Source: Candidatus Tayloriibacteriota bacterium (GTDB lineage Bacteria > Patescibacteriota > Minisyncoccia > Phycocordibacterales > PALSA-1337). From it: 34,829 nucleotides of DNA. This document shows, one piece after another, positions 23,483 through 31,429 of this stretch. The DNA lies in contig CAIMDI010000016.1 in NCBI GenBank assembly GCA_903839695.1, positions 1-34,829 of the forward strand, read 5' to 3'. Below the pieces are notes generated by a model. The model did not search any database. It was given only the letters and a program-made list of their open reading frames with translations, and was not told the origin of the DNA. Numbering within the stretch: position 1 is the first letter of the stretch; every line of letters begins with the position of its first letter. The translations under genes were made by a program, and so were the position numbers.

Positions 23483-24673
23483 TTATCTATTGCCGGCATC
23501 TGGATCTGTAACCTTTATAGATATAGATTTTGTACTACTTGCTGCCCCACATTTTATAGATAATATGTAGTCTCCTGCCTTATTGTTTTTCAATGTTGCA
23601 AGGCTTGATACAGGAAAAATAATGTCATTCCATCCAGCGACAAGTTGGTCTGCAGAATTTGGTGATACTGAACAACCTGTCCATCCACCAGGTAAACTCC
23701 ATGCGACATTTGTCTTTATGTTTAATCTCACTTGCTTAGTTGTGGTTGTAGATGAATCTAAGTTTACAAACCATAATTTACCAATATCAGCAGATCCGCC
23801 ACCGCCAGGAGCAACAGGAGGAGTAGGGTTTGTTATATTTACAGTTACAGAATCTGTTACGTCTGTACTTCCAGATTTAGTACAGGTCATAAAATATATT
23901 GTAGGATTATTTGCTGCATATGTTAAATTTCCTGAAGATACAGAGCCATTTGCTATATAAGGAGAACCGATTTGAGAAACTGTTCCCGCTACATTCTTTT
24001 TTAATAAACAACTATCAGGACCACCTGTAAGTGTCCATGAAACATTCACAGAGGTATTGTCACTTATAGTTACAGGTCCGTCTGAATTATTTACCCTAAG
24101 ATCTACACTTATAGTAGGAGGTGTAACTACAGCCAGACCAACACATGCTGGGCAAGAAACATTGAAAGATAGCCATCCTACCATATCACCAAACGCATAT
24201 CCGTTTATTAATCCTGTTGTTGTAGAAAGAGTAACGCCACCAGACCCTGTTATACTTGGTGATGAGTGATTTGATCCAGAAAGCTCTATCCATCCATCCC
24301 ATCCATCTGTTCTTTTTGCACTATTACAATCATTGTTTATGGTACCAGCACATGCACGAGCCCAACCAGTTATTGCTCCGGTATTTAGATCTGCTTTTCC
24401 TATACAAGTACCATTTATTGGCGTAGGACAACCAGTCACAGAATTGAAGCTAATCCAACCGATATTTGAAGACCAAGCATAACCACTAAATGTACCTATA
24501 CCCGAAGAAGTAGCTATAGTTACGGGTTGAGAGCTTCCTGTATCAAATTTTACCCAACCGATATTTGAAGACCAAGCATAACCTGTGACATTTGCAGCAT
24601 TAACCTTTGAAGCGTTAATAGAAAATATAGTTAAGAATAAAATGACAATCAAAAATAGTTTTTTATAATACAT
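23483..24673 (-). CDS. Secreted protein with GYAWSSNIGW repeats
   Basis: This 396-residue protein has a signal peptide (MYYKKLFLIVILFLTIFSIN, cleavage probably after VNA). Two near-identical repeats follow, GYAWSSNIGWVKF and GYAWSSNIGWISF, with weaker copies (GWARACAG, GYAFGDMVGWLSF). The middle part (about 185-285) looks like an Ig-like or PKD-like domain, then a Gly-rich linker (PPVAPGGGGSAD) and another beta domain. The function is unknown; surface display is likely. I chose the ATG at 24673. The in-frame TTG at 24709 is part of the predicted -35 box. It heads the surface-protein and pilus block on the minus strand. Confidence 0.75.
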   Translation of the reverse strand: MYYKKLFLIVILFLTIFSINASKVNAANVTGYAWSSNIGWVKFDTGSSQPVTIATSSGIGTFSGYAWSSNIGWISFNSVTGCPTPINGTCIGKADLNTGAITGWARACAGTINNDCNSAKRTDGWDGWIELSGSNHSSPSITGSGGVTLSTTTGLINGYAFGDMVGWLSFNVSCPACVGLAVVTPPTISVDLRVNNSDGPVTISDNTSVNVSWTLTGGPDSCLLKKNVAGTVSQIGSPYIANGSVSSGNLTYAANNPTIYFMTCTKSGSTDVTDSVTVNITNPTPPVAPGGGGSADIGKLWFVNLDSSTTTTKQVRLNIKTNVAWSLPGGWTGCSVSPNSADQLVAGWNDIIFPVSSLATLKNNKAGDYILSIKCGAASSTKSISIKVTDPDAGNR

Positions 24674-24680
24674 ACTATAT

Positions 24681-24709
24681 ATATTACTACTAAAATTAAC
24701 ACTACTCAA
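24681..24709 (-). promoter_or_regulatory. Promoter of the pilus/surface block, leaderless
   Basis: On the minus strand TTGAGT (24709-24704), a 17-nt spacer and TAATAT (24686-24681) are followed by 7 nt and the ATG at 24673. The predicted +1 is one base before the start codon. It lies back to back with the nusA promoter. Confidence 0.6.
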
Positions 24710-24715
24710 ATATAC

Positions 24716-24744
24716 TTGTGGACAAGTTATTATTATGCTATTAT
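24716..24744 (+). promoter_or_regulatory. nusA promoter with overlapping DnaA-box-like site
   Basis: TTGTGG (24716-24721), a 17-nt spacer and TATTAT (24739-24744) predict a start near 24751 and a 54-nt leader. The -35 overlaps TGTGGACAA (24717-24725), the complement of the DnaA-box variant TTGTCCACA that also occurs at 34471. Confidence 0.55.
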
Positions 24745-24757
24745 AAATAGGTAATGG

Positions 24758-24782
24758 GTTCGCCGAAAGCGAGCTATTTTTT
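24758..24782 (+). terminator. Terminator-like hairpin in the nusA leader
   Basis: A 6-bp stem GTTCGC/GCGAGC (24758-24763 with 24769-24774, one G-U pair) with loop CGAAA is followed by TA and six T (24777-24782). It lies between the predicted nusA start site and the nusA ATG, so it could act as an attenuator. The short stem makes it weak. Confidence 0.5.
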
Positions 24783-24804
24783 ATAAAATATTAAATAAAT
24801 AAAC

Positions 24805-25947
24805 ATGTTTGACTTAAAAGTAATACATTCCGTTCTCCAACAATTAGAGGACGAGCGAGGAATTCCAAAGGCTAAAATGCTTGAGGCCATAGAACTAGCT
24901 TTGGCTACTGCATACAAAAAGGAATATGGTAAAAAAGGCCAGATTATAAGGGCTGTTTTCGATAATGACAGTGGAAAAGTAGAGTTTTATCAAGTAAAAA
25001 TTGCCGTTGATGAAACAAAGGTAATAATGGAAGATGAGGAGGACGAACAAGATTTAAAAAACATTGCTGAAGAAAATATTCGTGTACGATTCAATCCCGA
25101 ACATCACATACTTTTAAACGATGCTAAAAAAATTAAAAAGGATGCAAAAGTTGATGATGAAGTAATATTTCCCCTTGAAGAAAAAGGTGATTATGGAAGA
25201 ATAGCTGCACAAACGGCAAAACAAGTCATTATTCAAAAAATCCGCGAAGCTGAAAAGGTTTCAGTTCTAAATGAATACGGCCAAAAAGAAGGAGAAATTG
25301 TCACAGGAATAACTCAAAGAGTAGAAAGAGGCTCAATATTCGTAGATATGGGAAGAGCTACTGGTATTATTCCTTATGAAGAACAAATTCCAGGAGAACA
25401 TTATAAACAAGGAGAAAGAGTTCGCGCATATCTTTATGCAGTTGAAGAGTCTCCAAAAGGCATATTATTGAAGCTTTCACGCGCTCATCCAAAGTTTTTA
25501 GCAAAATTATTTGAAATTGAGGCTCCAGAAATAGCTCAAGGAGTAGTAGAAATAAAAGCAATAGCTCGCGAAGCAGGAGCTAGATCAAAAATCGCTGTAT
25601 TTTCAGCTGATGCTCATATTGATCCTATCGGCTCTCTCGTAGGTCAACGTGGAGTAAGAGTTTCAACAGTTATGAGCGAATTACGTGGAGAAAAGATAGA
25701 TATTATTCAATGGAATGAGAATACGGCACAATTTATTGAAGAATCACTTTCTCCAGCAAAAGTTATCAGTATAGAACTTAGAGATACGGAAAAAAGGGCT
25801 ATAGTTCAAGTTTCTGATGATCAACAATCATTGGCTATAGGTAAAGGAGGACAAAATGTCAGACTTGCAGCCAAATTAACAGGATGGAAAATCGATATTC
25901 AATCAGTGCCTATATCAAGTATAGCCGAAGAAAAGGAAACTGAATAA
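24805..25947 (+). CDS. nusA: Transcription termination/antitermination factor NusA
   Basis: This 380-residue protein binds RNA polymerase and modulates pausing, termination and antitermination. The N-terminal RNAP-binding domain (about 1-130; ALATAYKKEYG) has an acidic insertion near 80-90 (EDEEDEQDL). The S1 domain is about 160-230 (GEIVTGITQRVERGSIFVDMG). KH1 has IGSLVGQRGVRV and KH2 has LAIGKGGQNVRLAAKLTGW. There are no C-terminal acidic repeats, which is normal outside proteobacteria. The usual partners rimP and infB are absent here. A terminator-like hairpin lies in its own leader, and an intrinsic terminator follows 31 nt after the stop. Confidence 0.97.
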   Translation: MFDLKVIHSVLQQLEDERGIPKAKMLEAIELALATAYKKEYGKKGQIIRAVFDNDSGKVEFYQVKIAVDETKVIMEDEEDEQDLKNIAEENIRVRFNPEHHILLNDAKKIKKDAKVDDEVIFPLEEKGDYGRIAAQTAKQVIIQKIREAEKVSVLNEYGQKEGEIVTGITQRVERGSIFVDMGRATGIIPYEEQIPGEHYKQGERVRAYLYAVEESPKGILLKLSRAHPKFLAKLFEIEAPEIAQGVVEIKAIAREAGARSKIAVFSADAHIDPIGSLVGQRGVRVSTVMSELRGEKIDIIQWNENTAQFIEESLSPAKVISIELRDTEKRAIVQVSDDQQSLAIGKGGQNVRLAAKLTGWKIDIQSVPISSIAEEKETE

Positions 25948-25978
25948 TAAAGACAATAATAGCAAAAATGTTAAAAAG

Positions 25979-26003
25979 GCTCTCTACTATTGAGGGCTTT
26001 TTT
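25979..26003 (+). terminator. Intrinsic terminator after nusA
   Basis: The stem GCTCTC/GAGGGC (25979-25984 with 25992-25997, one U-G pair) is extended by A-U pairs and followed by TTTTTT (25998-26003). Confidence 0.85.
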
Positions 26004-26062
26004 AATGTATAATAAATTTGTCGGTTAGTATTACTTAAATTAATTTAAAAAATAAAATACAA

Positions 26063-26845
26063 ATGAATAAAATTAAAATCTTATCAATAATTTGTGCTAC
26101 CGTAGTGCTATCTATAGTTATTACAGCAAATGCTGCTGAAGTTAACTCTTCTAGTAGCAAAAAAATATTACCAGCAGTTAGAAAAAACTTTGAGCAAAAA
26201 GATATAAGGAACAACAATCTTGAGCAAAAAGACAGAAAAATGGGTATTTTTGCTTCGAGTACCGAGCGTGAAAGGAAAATGGGTATATTTGCATCAAGTA
26301 CAGAGAGAGAAAGGGAGGGTGAAAGAGAAATAGAAAGAGCGGGAGAGGTACGAAAAGGAATGAGAGCTTCTACAACAATGATGTTCAAGGAAATCAAGGA
26401 TCAAAAGAAAGAAATGTTGAAAAAGATGAAAACGAATGAATTCCAAATTCGAAAGAACGCTTTATTGAAAGAGCTTGAAATTTCTATTTCAAACCTAATG
26501 AAGTCTAGAGAACAAATTTCAAAAAGAGTTTCAATGATGGCAAGCAGTACAAATGAAAAACAAGTTCAAAGAGCCAATCAAGCCAAAACCGCACTTACAA
26601 TTGCTGATGAAAAAATAATAAAGGCAAAAGCAGCCATTGATCTATTTTCAAAAACTATATTTGTCCCTGTAACAAATACAAATTCCACAAGCACAGATAT
26701 CAGCCTAGATAAACCTAGAAAAATAGGAGACGAGGCTATAAAAGCAGTGAAGGAAGCTAGAGACTCATTAAAAAAAGTATTAGAAGTATTTTCTGATTCC
26801 CCTATTATTAAAAATTCTACAGCCTCATCAACAAGAGATAATTAA
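26063..26845 (+). CDS. Exported coiled-coil protein with RKMGIFASSTERE repeats
   Basis: This 260-residue protein has a signal peptide (MNKIKILSIICATVVLSIVI, cleavage about ANA/AEV). It is strongly charged and helical. Residues 58-83 are two identical copies of a 13-residue unit, preceded by EQKD repeats and followed by an arginine/glutamate-rich stretch (REGEREIERAGEVRKGM). The C-terminal half (about 110-250) is a long coiled coil. I know no named family; similar exported helical proteins with DUF5667-like character occur in CPR genomes. It is co-directional with the next gene, 17 nt away, and an envelope role is inferred. Confidence 0.75.
   Translation: MNKIKILSIICATVVLSIVITANAAEVNSSSSKKILPAVRKNFEQKDIRNNNLEQKDRKMGIFASSTERERKMGIFASSTEREREGEREIERAGEVRKGMRASTTMMFKEIKDQKKEMLKKMKTNEFQIRKNALLKELEISISNLMKSREQISKRVSMMASSTNEKQVQRANQAKTALTIADEKIIKAKAAIDLFSKTIFVPVTNTNSTSTDISLDKPRKIGDEAIKAVKEARDSLKKVLEVFSDSPIIKNSTASSTRDN
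26234..26311 (+). repeat. 39-bp tandem repeat, two copies
   Basis: Copies at 26234-26272 and 26273-26311 encode the same 13 residues. They differ at seven nucleotide positions, all of them synonymous. Confidence 0.95.
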
Positions 26846-26862
26846 TAATTAAATAAAATAAT

Positions 26863-27159
26863 ATGGATTTAAACACAAAAAATTCAAGCGGTATGATGAA
26901 CGGACTTCCACCAACAAATAAAGAGGATAGAAAAGTTGGACCTATACTCGGAGCACTTGTTGTTGTAACAATAATAATTGGTGTAATGTTATTCTTCTTT
27001 GGTCAAAGATTAAATGTACAAAACTCAAAAATTACTCCAACTCAAACACAAAACACCACAGCAGTTACACAACCTGTAACAGTATCAACGACTTCAGAAA
27101 TTGAATCTATCAACAAAGACTTAGACAATCAATTAAAAGATATTGATTATAGTTTCTAA
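26863..27159 (+). CDS. Small single-pass membrane protein
   Basis: This 98-residue protein has a soluble N-terminus (about 1-25), one membrane helix (about 27-47, ILGALVVVTIIIGVMLFFFG), a Thr/Gln-rich linker and a short acidic helix at the end (SINKDLDNQLKDIDYSF). No family is recognised. The closing pattern of alternating Asp and Leu recurs in small CPR membrane proteins as far as I recall. It follows the coiled-coil protein by 17 nt and is followed by a strong terminator, so the two form one transcription unit. Confidence 0.7.
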   Translation: MDLNTKNSSGMMNGLPPTNKEDRKVGPILGALVVVTIIIGVMLFFFGQRLNVQNSKITPTQTQNTTAVTQPVTVSTTSEIESINKDLDNQLKDIDYSF

Positions 27160-27171
27160 ATCGAGTTAAAC

Positions 27172-27206
27172 AAAAAACACCTCTAAAAATCATAGAGGTG
27201 TTTTTT
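27172..27206. terminator. Strong bidirectional intrinsic terminator
   Basis: A perfect 14-bp stem (27172-27185 with 27193-27206), A6 on one side and T6 on the other, with core CACCTCTA/TAGAGGTG and a 7-nt loop. It closes the small membrane-protein operon. Confidence 0.92.
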
Positions 27207-27208
27207 AC

Positions 27209-27236
27209 TTGCCAAAAATAGTAAATAAGGTAGACT
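27209..27236 (+). promoter_or_regulatory. Promoter of tig, near-leaderless
   Basis: TTGCCA (27209-27214), a 16-nt spacer and TAGACT (27231-27236) predict a start near 27243, 3 nt before the ATG at 27246. Confidence 0.5.
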
Positions 27237-27245
27237 TTGAAAATC

Positions 27246-28316
27246 ATGCAAAAAAACAATATTGAAAATATAAATATCAAGAAACTTGAGAAGTCGAAAA
27301 TAGAAATTACAGGCTCTATTCCTGTAGAGGCTTTTTCTTCATTTAGAAAAAAGGCATTAGAAAATATTAATAATGAGATTACTGTAGATGGTTTTAGAAA
27401 AGGTAAAATAACAGAAAGTGTATTGGTCTCTAAAGTTGGTGAAATGTCAGTATTAGAAGAGATGGCAGAAATAGCATTATCAAAATTCTATCCAGAAATT
27501 ATTGAAAAGGAAAAAATAGATGCTATAGGATATCCAGAAATCAGCATAACAAAACTTGCAGCAAACAATCCTTTAGAATTTAAAATCATTACTACAGTCA
27601 TTCCTGAAATTAAAATTGGTGATTACAAAAAAATCGCTTTAAAAAATAATAGTAAAAAAGAAGAAAAAATAGAAATTACTGAAAAGGAAATTGATGATGC
27701 AATATTAAGAATTAGAAAATCTAGAGTAGATCATACAGGTCATGATCATGAAAGACTTACACCTGAGGAACATGAGAAAATTGTTGAGTCTTCAATGCCA
27801 GAACTTTCTGAAGATTTTGTTAAAAGTCTAGGTGACTTTAAAGACATAAATGATTTCAAGGAAAAAATAAAACTTTCTTTGTTAGAAGAGAAAAAAATAA
27901 TGGCCCAAGAGAAAAAGCGAATCGCTCTCTCGGACGCAATTTTAGAAGCATCTTCGGCTGAAATTCCAGAGTTACTTATTGAAAGTGAAACTCGTAGAAT
28001 AGAAGCTCAGTTTTCTGATGATATATCTCGCATGGGTGTGAAACTAGAAGATTATCTAAAGCATGCCAAAAAAACTATTGATGATCTTCGCGCTGAATGG
28101 AAACCTCACGCAGAGAAGAAAGCTAAACTTCAACTTATTCTCAATGATATTGTTAAGTTAGAAAAAATTAATGTTGATGCTAAAGAGATCGAGAATGAAG
28201 TTAAAGCAATATTAGCACATTATAAAGATGCGAATCAAGAACAAGCATATACATACGCAGAAACAGTTCTTACAAATGAGAAAGTATACAAATTTCTAGA
28301 AGAAATAGAAAAATAA
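27246..28316 (+). CDS. tig: Trigger factor without PPIase domain
   Basis: Trigger factor is the ribosome-bound chaperone that meets nascent chains. The N-terminal ribosome-binding domain is clear (about 10-130), with GFRKGKITESVLV as the signature contact. Where the FKBP-type prolyl isomerase domain should follow, there is only a short His-rich linker (DHTGHDHERLTPEEHEK). The C-terminal chaperone domain then begins (MPELSEDFVKSLGDFKDINDFK). The total is 356 residues against about 430 in E. coli. I chose ATG 27246; an in-frame TTG at 27237 lies ahead of the predicted transcription start. The stop directly abuts the stop of the convergent rsmE gene. Confidence 0.92.
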   Translation: MQKNNIENINIKKLEKSKIEITGSIPVEAFSSFRKKALENINNEITVDGFRKGKITESVLVSKVGEMSVLEEMAEIALSKFYPEIIEKEKIDAIGYPEISITKLAANNPLEFKIITTVIPEIKIGDYKKIALKNNSKKEEKIEITEKEIDDAILRIRKSRVDHTGHDHERLTPEEHEKIVESSMPELSEDFVKSLGDFKDINDFKEKIKLSLLEEKKIMAQEKKRIALSDAILEASSAEIPELLIESETRRIEAQFSDDISRMGVKLEDYLKHAKKTIDDLRAEWKPHAEKKAKLQLILNDIVKLEKINVDAKEIENEVKAILAHYKDANQEQAYTYAETVLTNEKVYKFLEEIEK

Positions 28317-29009
28317 TTAGAATACTAATTGAGAAATAACCGCGATAACAGCTGTTTCTGATTTTAGTATTTGTGGACCCAAAGATCTAGTATGAATACC
28401 GTGCTCCTTAAATAGTGATAATTCTTGTGGTGACCAACCTCCCTCTGGTCCAACGTACGCACCTATAGATCCAACCAAATCTTGTGAAACAAATTTTGGA
28501 GCTTGTGGATCCCATGCTATAGATTTTACATGGCCGTAATTTAATATTGCGGAATTTAAATCTGTTATCTCATATAATATCGGTAATGTTCCCCTGCCAG
28601 ATTGTTCTGCAGCCTCTATAATAATTTTTTGTATTCTATCAATATTTAAATCTTTTTTTTCACTTCTCTCAGAGATAATGGGAATTATATGTGAAACTCC
28701 GATCTCTGTTGCCTTTTGTGCTATCCATTCAAAATTATCTTTCTTAACTAAAGATGCAAAAAGAAATGTTTCTCGAAGTGGTAAAACAATGTTTTCATGA
28801 GAATCAACTCTTGTCAGTGAAACAGAATCTTTGCCATAATCATTTATAGAGAAAGTAAAATCGTAGCCAGAATTATCAAAAAGTATAACTTGATCTCCCT
28901 TAGTAAACCGAAAAACATTTTTAAATTGATTGATCATCGACTCAGAGGTGATTGTTATTGATTCATTTGAGCCTATTTTATCGTGTAAAAAAAATCTATG
29001 TATTTTCAT
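28317..29009 (-). CDS. rsmE: 16S rRNA m3U1498 methyltransferase RsmE
   Basis: This 230-residue SPOUT-class enzyme methylates U1498 of 16S rRNA using S-adenosylmethionine. An N-terminal PUA-like domain (about 1-70) precedes the knot domain. Key blocks are KKDNFEWIAQKATEIGVSHI, IIIEAAEQSGRGTLP, YVGPEGGWSPQELSLF and LGPQILKSETAVIAV, the SAM-binding trefoil knot. The usual ILRxETA reads ILKSETA. The length is normal for the family. It is convergent with tig (no spacer) and divergent from clpP. Confidence 0.95.
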   Translation of the reverse strand: MKIHRFFLHDKIGSNESITITSESMINQFKNVFRFTKGDQVILFDNSGYDFTFSINDYGKDSVSLTRVDSHENIVLPLRETFLFASLVKKDNFEWIAQKATEIGVSHIIPIISERSEKKDLNIDRIQKIIIEAAEQSGRGTLPILYEITDLNSAILNYGHVKSIAWDPQAPKFVSQDLVGSIGAYVGPEGGWSPQELSLFKEHGIHTRSLGPQILKSETAVIAVISQLVF

Positions 29010-29037
29010 ATGTTAAGTTTATACCCGAAATCAAAAG

Positions 29038-29065
29038 TTGCCAAATGTGAAACATGATGTATTAT
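29038..29065 (+). promoter_or_regulatory. Probable clpP promoter
   Basis: TTGCCA (29038-29043), a 16-nt spacer and TATTAT (29060-29065) predict a start near 29072 and an A+T-rich leader of 25 nt without Shine-Dalgarno. The -35 is the same hexamer as in the tig promoter. Confidence 0.45.
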
Positions 29066-29096
29066 AAAATTATTATCTATATAAAAATTAAAAAAC

Positions 29097-29666
29097 ATGT
29101 TAATACCAACCGTTATTGAGAAGACAAATTTTGGCGAAAGGGCTTATGACATTTATTCAAGACTATTAAAAGAGAATATCATTTTTCTTGGTGGTCCAAT
29201 AGACGATCATGTAGCAAATATTGTAATAGCTCAACTTCTTTTTTTACAATCTGAAGACCCAAAAAGAGATATTACATTATACGTAAATTCCCCGGGTGGA
29301 GTCGTGACTGCAGGGCTAGCTATTATAGACACAATGAACAATATTAAAAACGATGTTTCTACTGTATGTGTAGGAGTGGCAGCATCAATGGGTGCATTAA
29401 TATTATCCTCTGGAAAAAAGGGCAAAAGATTCGCATTACCAAATTCTGAAGTTATGATTCATCAACCTCTTGGTGGTGCTGAAGGTCAGGCTTCTGACAT
29501 AGAGATAAGTGCAAAGCATATATTAAAAACTCGAGAAAGTATAAATAAAATGTTATCAAGAAATACTGGACAAACACTATCAAAAATTGAAAAGGATGTT
29601 GATAGAAATTTCTTTATGGATGCTGAAGAAGCAAAGAAATATGGTATCGTAGACAAAATTCTCTAG
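29097..29666 (+). CDS. clpP: ATP-dependent Clp protease proteolytic subunit, Ser-His-Asn triad
   Basis: This 189-residue subunit forms the 14-mer proteolytic chamber that works with ClpX or ClpC. Ser97 (GVAASMGA) and His122 (MIHQPLGG) are the catalytic pair. At the third position, where most ClpP have Asp in DxDRDxFM, the sequence is DVDRNFFMD, so Asn171. I confirmed the AAT codon in the DNA. Listeria ClpP1 is a known enzyme with Ser-His-Asn. The rest of the fold ([33 protein letters not shown]) is standard. It stands alone with its own promoter; no ClpX gene is in the window. Confidence 0.95.
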   Translation: MLIPTVIEKTNFGERAYDIYSRLLKENIIFLGGPIDDHVANIVIAQLLFLQSEDPKRDITLYVNSPGGVVTAGLAIIDTMNNIKNDVSTVCVGVAASMGALILSSGKKGKRFALPNSEVMIHQPLGGAEGQASDIEISAKHILKTRESINKMLSRNTGQTLSKIEKDVDRNFFMDAEEAKKYGIVDKIL

Positions 29667-29797
29667 CCGTGATACAGTAAAAACGTTATAAATTAATTTC
29701 AAATTCGCTTTTTAAAACTTAAAAACTACCGTGTCTTTCAAAAAATTAACAATCAACGCACAAAGTTATAGTTGAAAAATAGCGGATTAACATTCGC

Positions 29798-31333
29798 ATG
29801 ATATTATCATTAAAATTAGTACTGCCCTTATTAGGCATAGCAGGTATCGCTGGAATAGCAATTGGATATTATTTACGCCTCATTATTTCTCTTGGAAAAA
29901 AGGGTTCAATGGAGCTTGAAATAAAGGAAATGCTTCTCACTGCAAAAGAAGAGTCAAAAAAGATAACTACAGAAGCAGAAGTAAAAGCAAAGCAAATTAT
30001 CGATGAATCTCGCATAGAGATTAAAGAGAAAGAAGAAAAAGCATTACAAACTGAATCCCGCCTTATAAAAAAGGAGGATATTCTTGATAAAAGACAAACA
30101 GATATTGATAAAGAAGTTGAATCAATAAAAGAAAAAATCATTGAAATAAAGTCTATAAAAGAGCGTGTAGAGAAAATGGAAGGCGAGAAAGCAAAGGAAT
30201 TGGAAGAAATAGCAAAAATGAGTGTAGAAGATGCTAAACAATCTTTACTTAAAACTGTTGAGAAGAATTATGAAGAAGACATACTTGTTCGTATACAAAA
30301 ATTTGAGCAAAACGGTGAGGAAATACTAGAGAAAAAAGCGCAAGAAATTCTATCAACGTCTATACAACGCCTTGCAAATTCTGTTGCATCAGATGCTATG
30401 TCTACTTCTGTTTCAATTCCGAATGATGAAATAAAAGGTAAAATAATTGGAAAAGAAGGAAGAAATATAAAGGCTTTTGAAAGAGTAACTGGTGTTGAAG
30501 TAATAGTAGATGATACCCCAGGAACTATTACAATATCTTCATTTGATCCAGTAAGAAGACATATTGCAAAAACAGCTTTAGAAGAGTTAATGAGAGACGG
30601 GCGTATACAACCAGCTAAAATAGAAAAGGTTGTTGAATCAGCAAATGCAAGTATAAATAAAACAATAAAAGAAAAGGGTGAACAAGCAGCATACGAATGT
30701 GGTGTTATTGGTCTCGATCCAAGAATACTACTTATATTAGGTAGATTACATTTTAGAACAAGCTATGGCCAAAACGTTCTACAACACTCTATAGAAATGT
30801 CACATATCGCTGGTATGATAGCTGAGGAAATAGGAGCAAATGTTGCTGTATCAAAGGCAGGTGCCCTTCTGCATGATATTGGCAAGGCATTGGATCATGA
30901 AGTAGTAGGAACACATGTAGAAATCGGTAGAAGAATATTACAAAAATTTGGCGCGAATGAAGAAATAATAAAAGCAATGCAAGCTCATCATGAGGAATAT
31001 CCTTATGAAACAGTTGAGTCACGCATAGTTCAAACGGCTGATGCTATATCTGGTGCACGCCCTGGCGCAAGACACGACAGCATAGAAAATTATCTAAAAC
31101 GATTGGGAGATCTAGAAGCAATAGCAAATGCATTTACAGGAGTAGAAAAGTCATATGCCCTTCAAGCTGGCCGTGAAATACGTATTTTTGTTACGCCAGA
31201 AAAGGTTACAGATTTAGAAGCAAAAAATATGGCAAGAGAAATAGCAAATAAAATAGAGAAAGATCTAAAATATCCAGGAGAAATAAAAGTAACAATTATC
31301 CGTGAAACTCGTGTAATTGACTTTGCAAGATAA
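29798..31333 (+). CDS. rny: Ribonuclease Y
   Basis: This 511-residue membrane-anchored endoribonuclease starts mRNA decay. An N-terminal membrane helix (about 4-25) is followed by a long coiled coil (about 35-200). The KH domain has IKGKIIGKEGRNIKAFE (212-228). The HD domain has His330 (LQHSIEMSHIAG) and the metal pair His359-Asp360 (ALLHDIGKALDHE). The C-terminal block contains PGARHDSIENYLKRLGDLE and IRETRVIDFAR. The length and order are normal. It lies 131 nt downstream of clpP; that gap holds no gene or clear terminator. GCGGATT lies near the start, but it is not a good Shine-Dalgarno. Confidence 0.97.
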   Translation: MILSLKLVLPLLGIAGIAGIAIGYYLRLIISLGKKGSMELEIKEMLLTAKEESKKITTEAEVKAKQIIDESRIEIKEKEEKALQTESRLIKKEDILDKRQTDIDKEVESIKEKIIEIKSIKERVEKMEGEKAKELEEIAKMSVEDAKQSLLKTVEKNYEEDILVRIQKFEQNGEEILEKKAQEILSTSIQRLANSVASDAMSTSVSIPNDEIKGKIIGKEGRNIKAFERVTGVEVIVDDTPGTITISSFDPVRRHIAKTALEELMRDGRIQPAKIEKVVESANASINKTIKEKGEQAAYECGVIGLDPRILLILGRLHFRTSYGQNVLQHSIEMSHIAGMIAEEIGANVAVSKAGALLHDIGKALDHEVVGTHVEIGRRILQKFGANEEIIKAMQAHHEEYPYETVESRIVQTADAISGARPGARHDSIENYLKRLGDLEAIANAFTGVEKSYALQAGREIRIFVTPEKVTDLEAKNMAREIANKIEKDLKYPGEIKVTIIRETRVIDFAR

Positions 31334-31355
31334 AATTGTTCTAATTTTAACCCCC

Positions 31356-31383
31356 TTGCTTATAAAATGGCTTATTATATAAT
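31356..31383 (+). promoter_or_regulatory. hup promoter
   Basis: TTGCTT (31356-31361), a 16-nt spacer and a perfect TATAAT (31378-31383) predict a start near 31390 and a 40-nt A-rich leader without Shine-Dalgarno. Confidence 0.65.
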
Positions 31384-31429
31384 TATACCGAGGTTAGAAA
31401 ACATTATTAATAAGTAATAAAAAACAACT

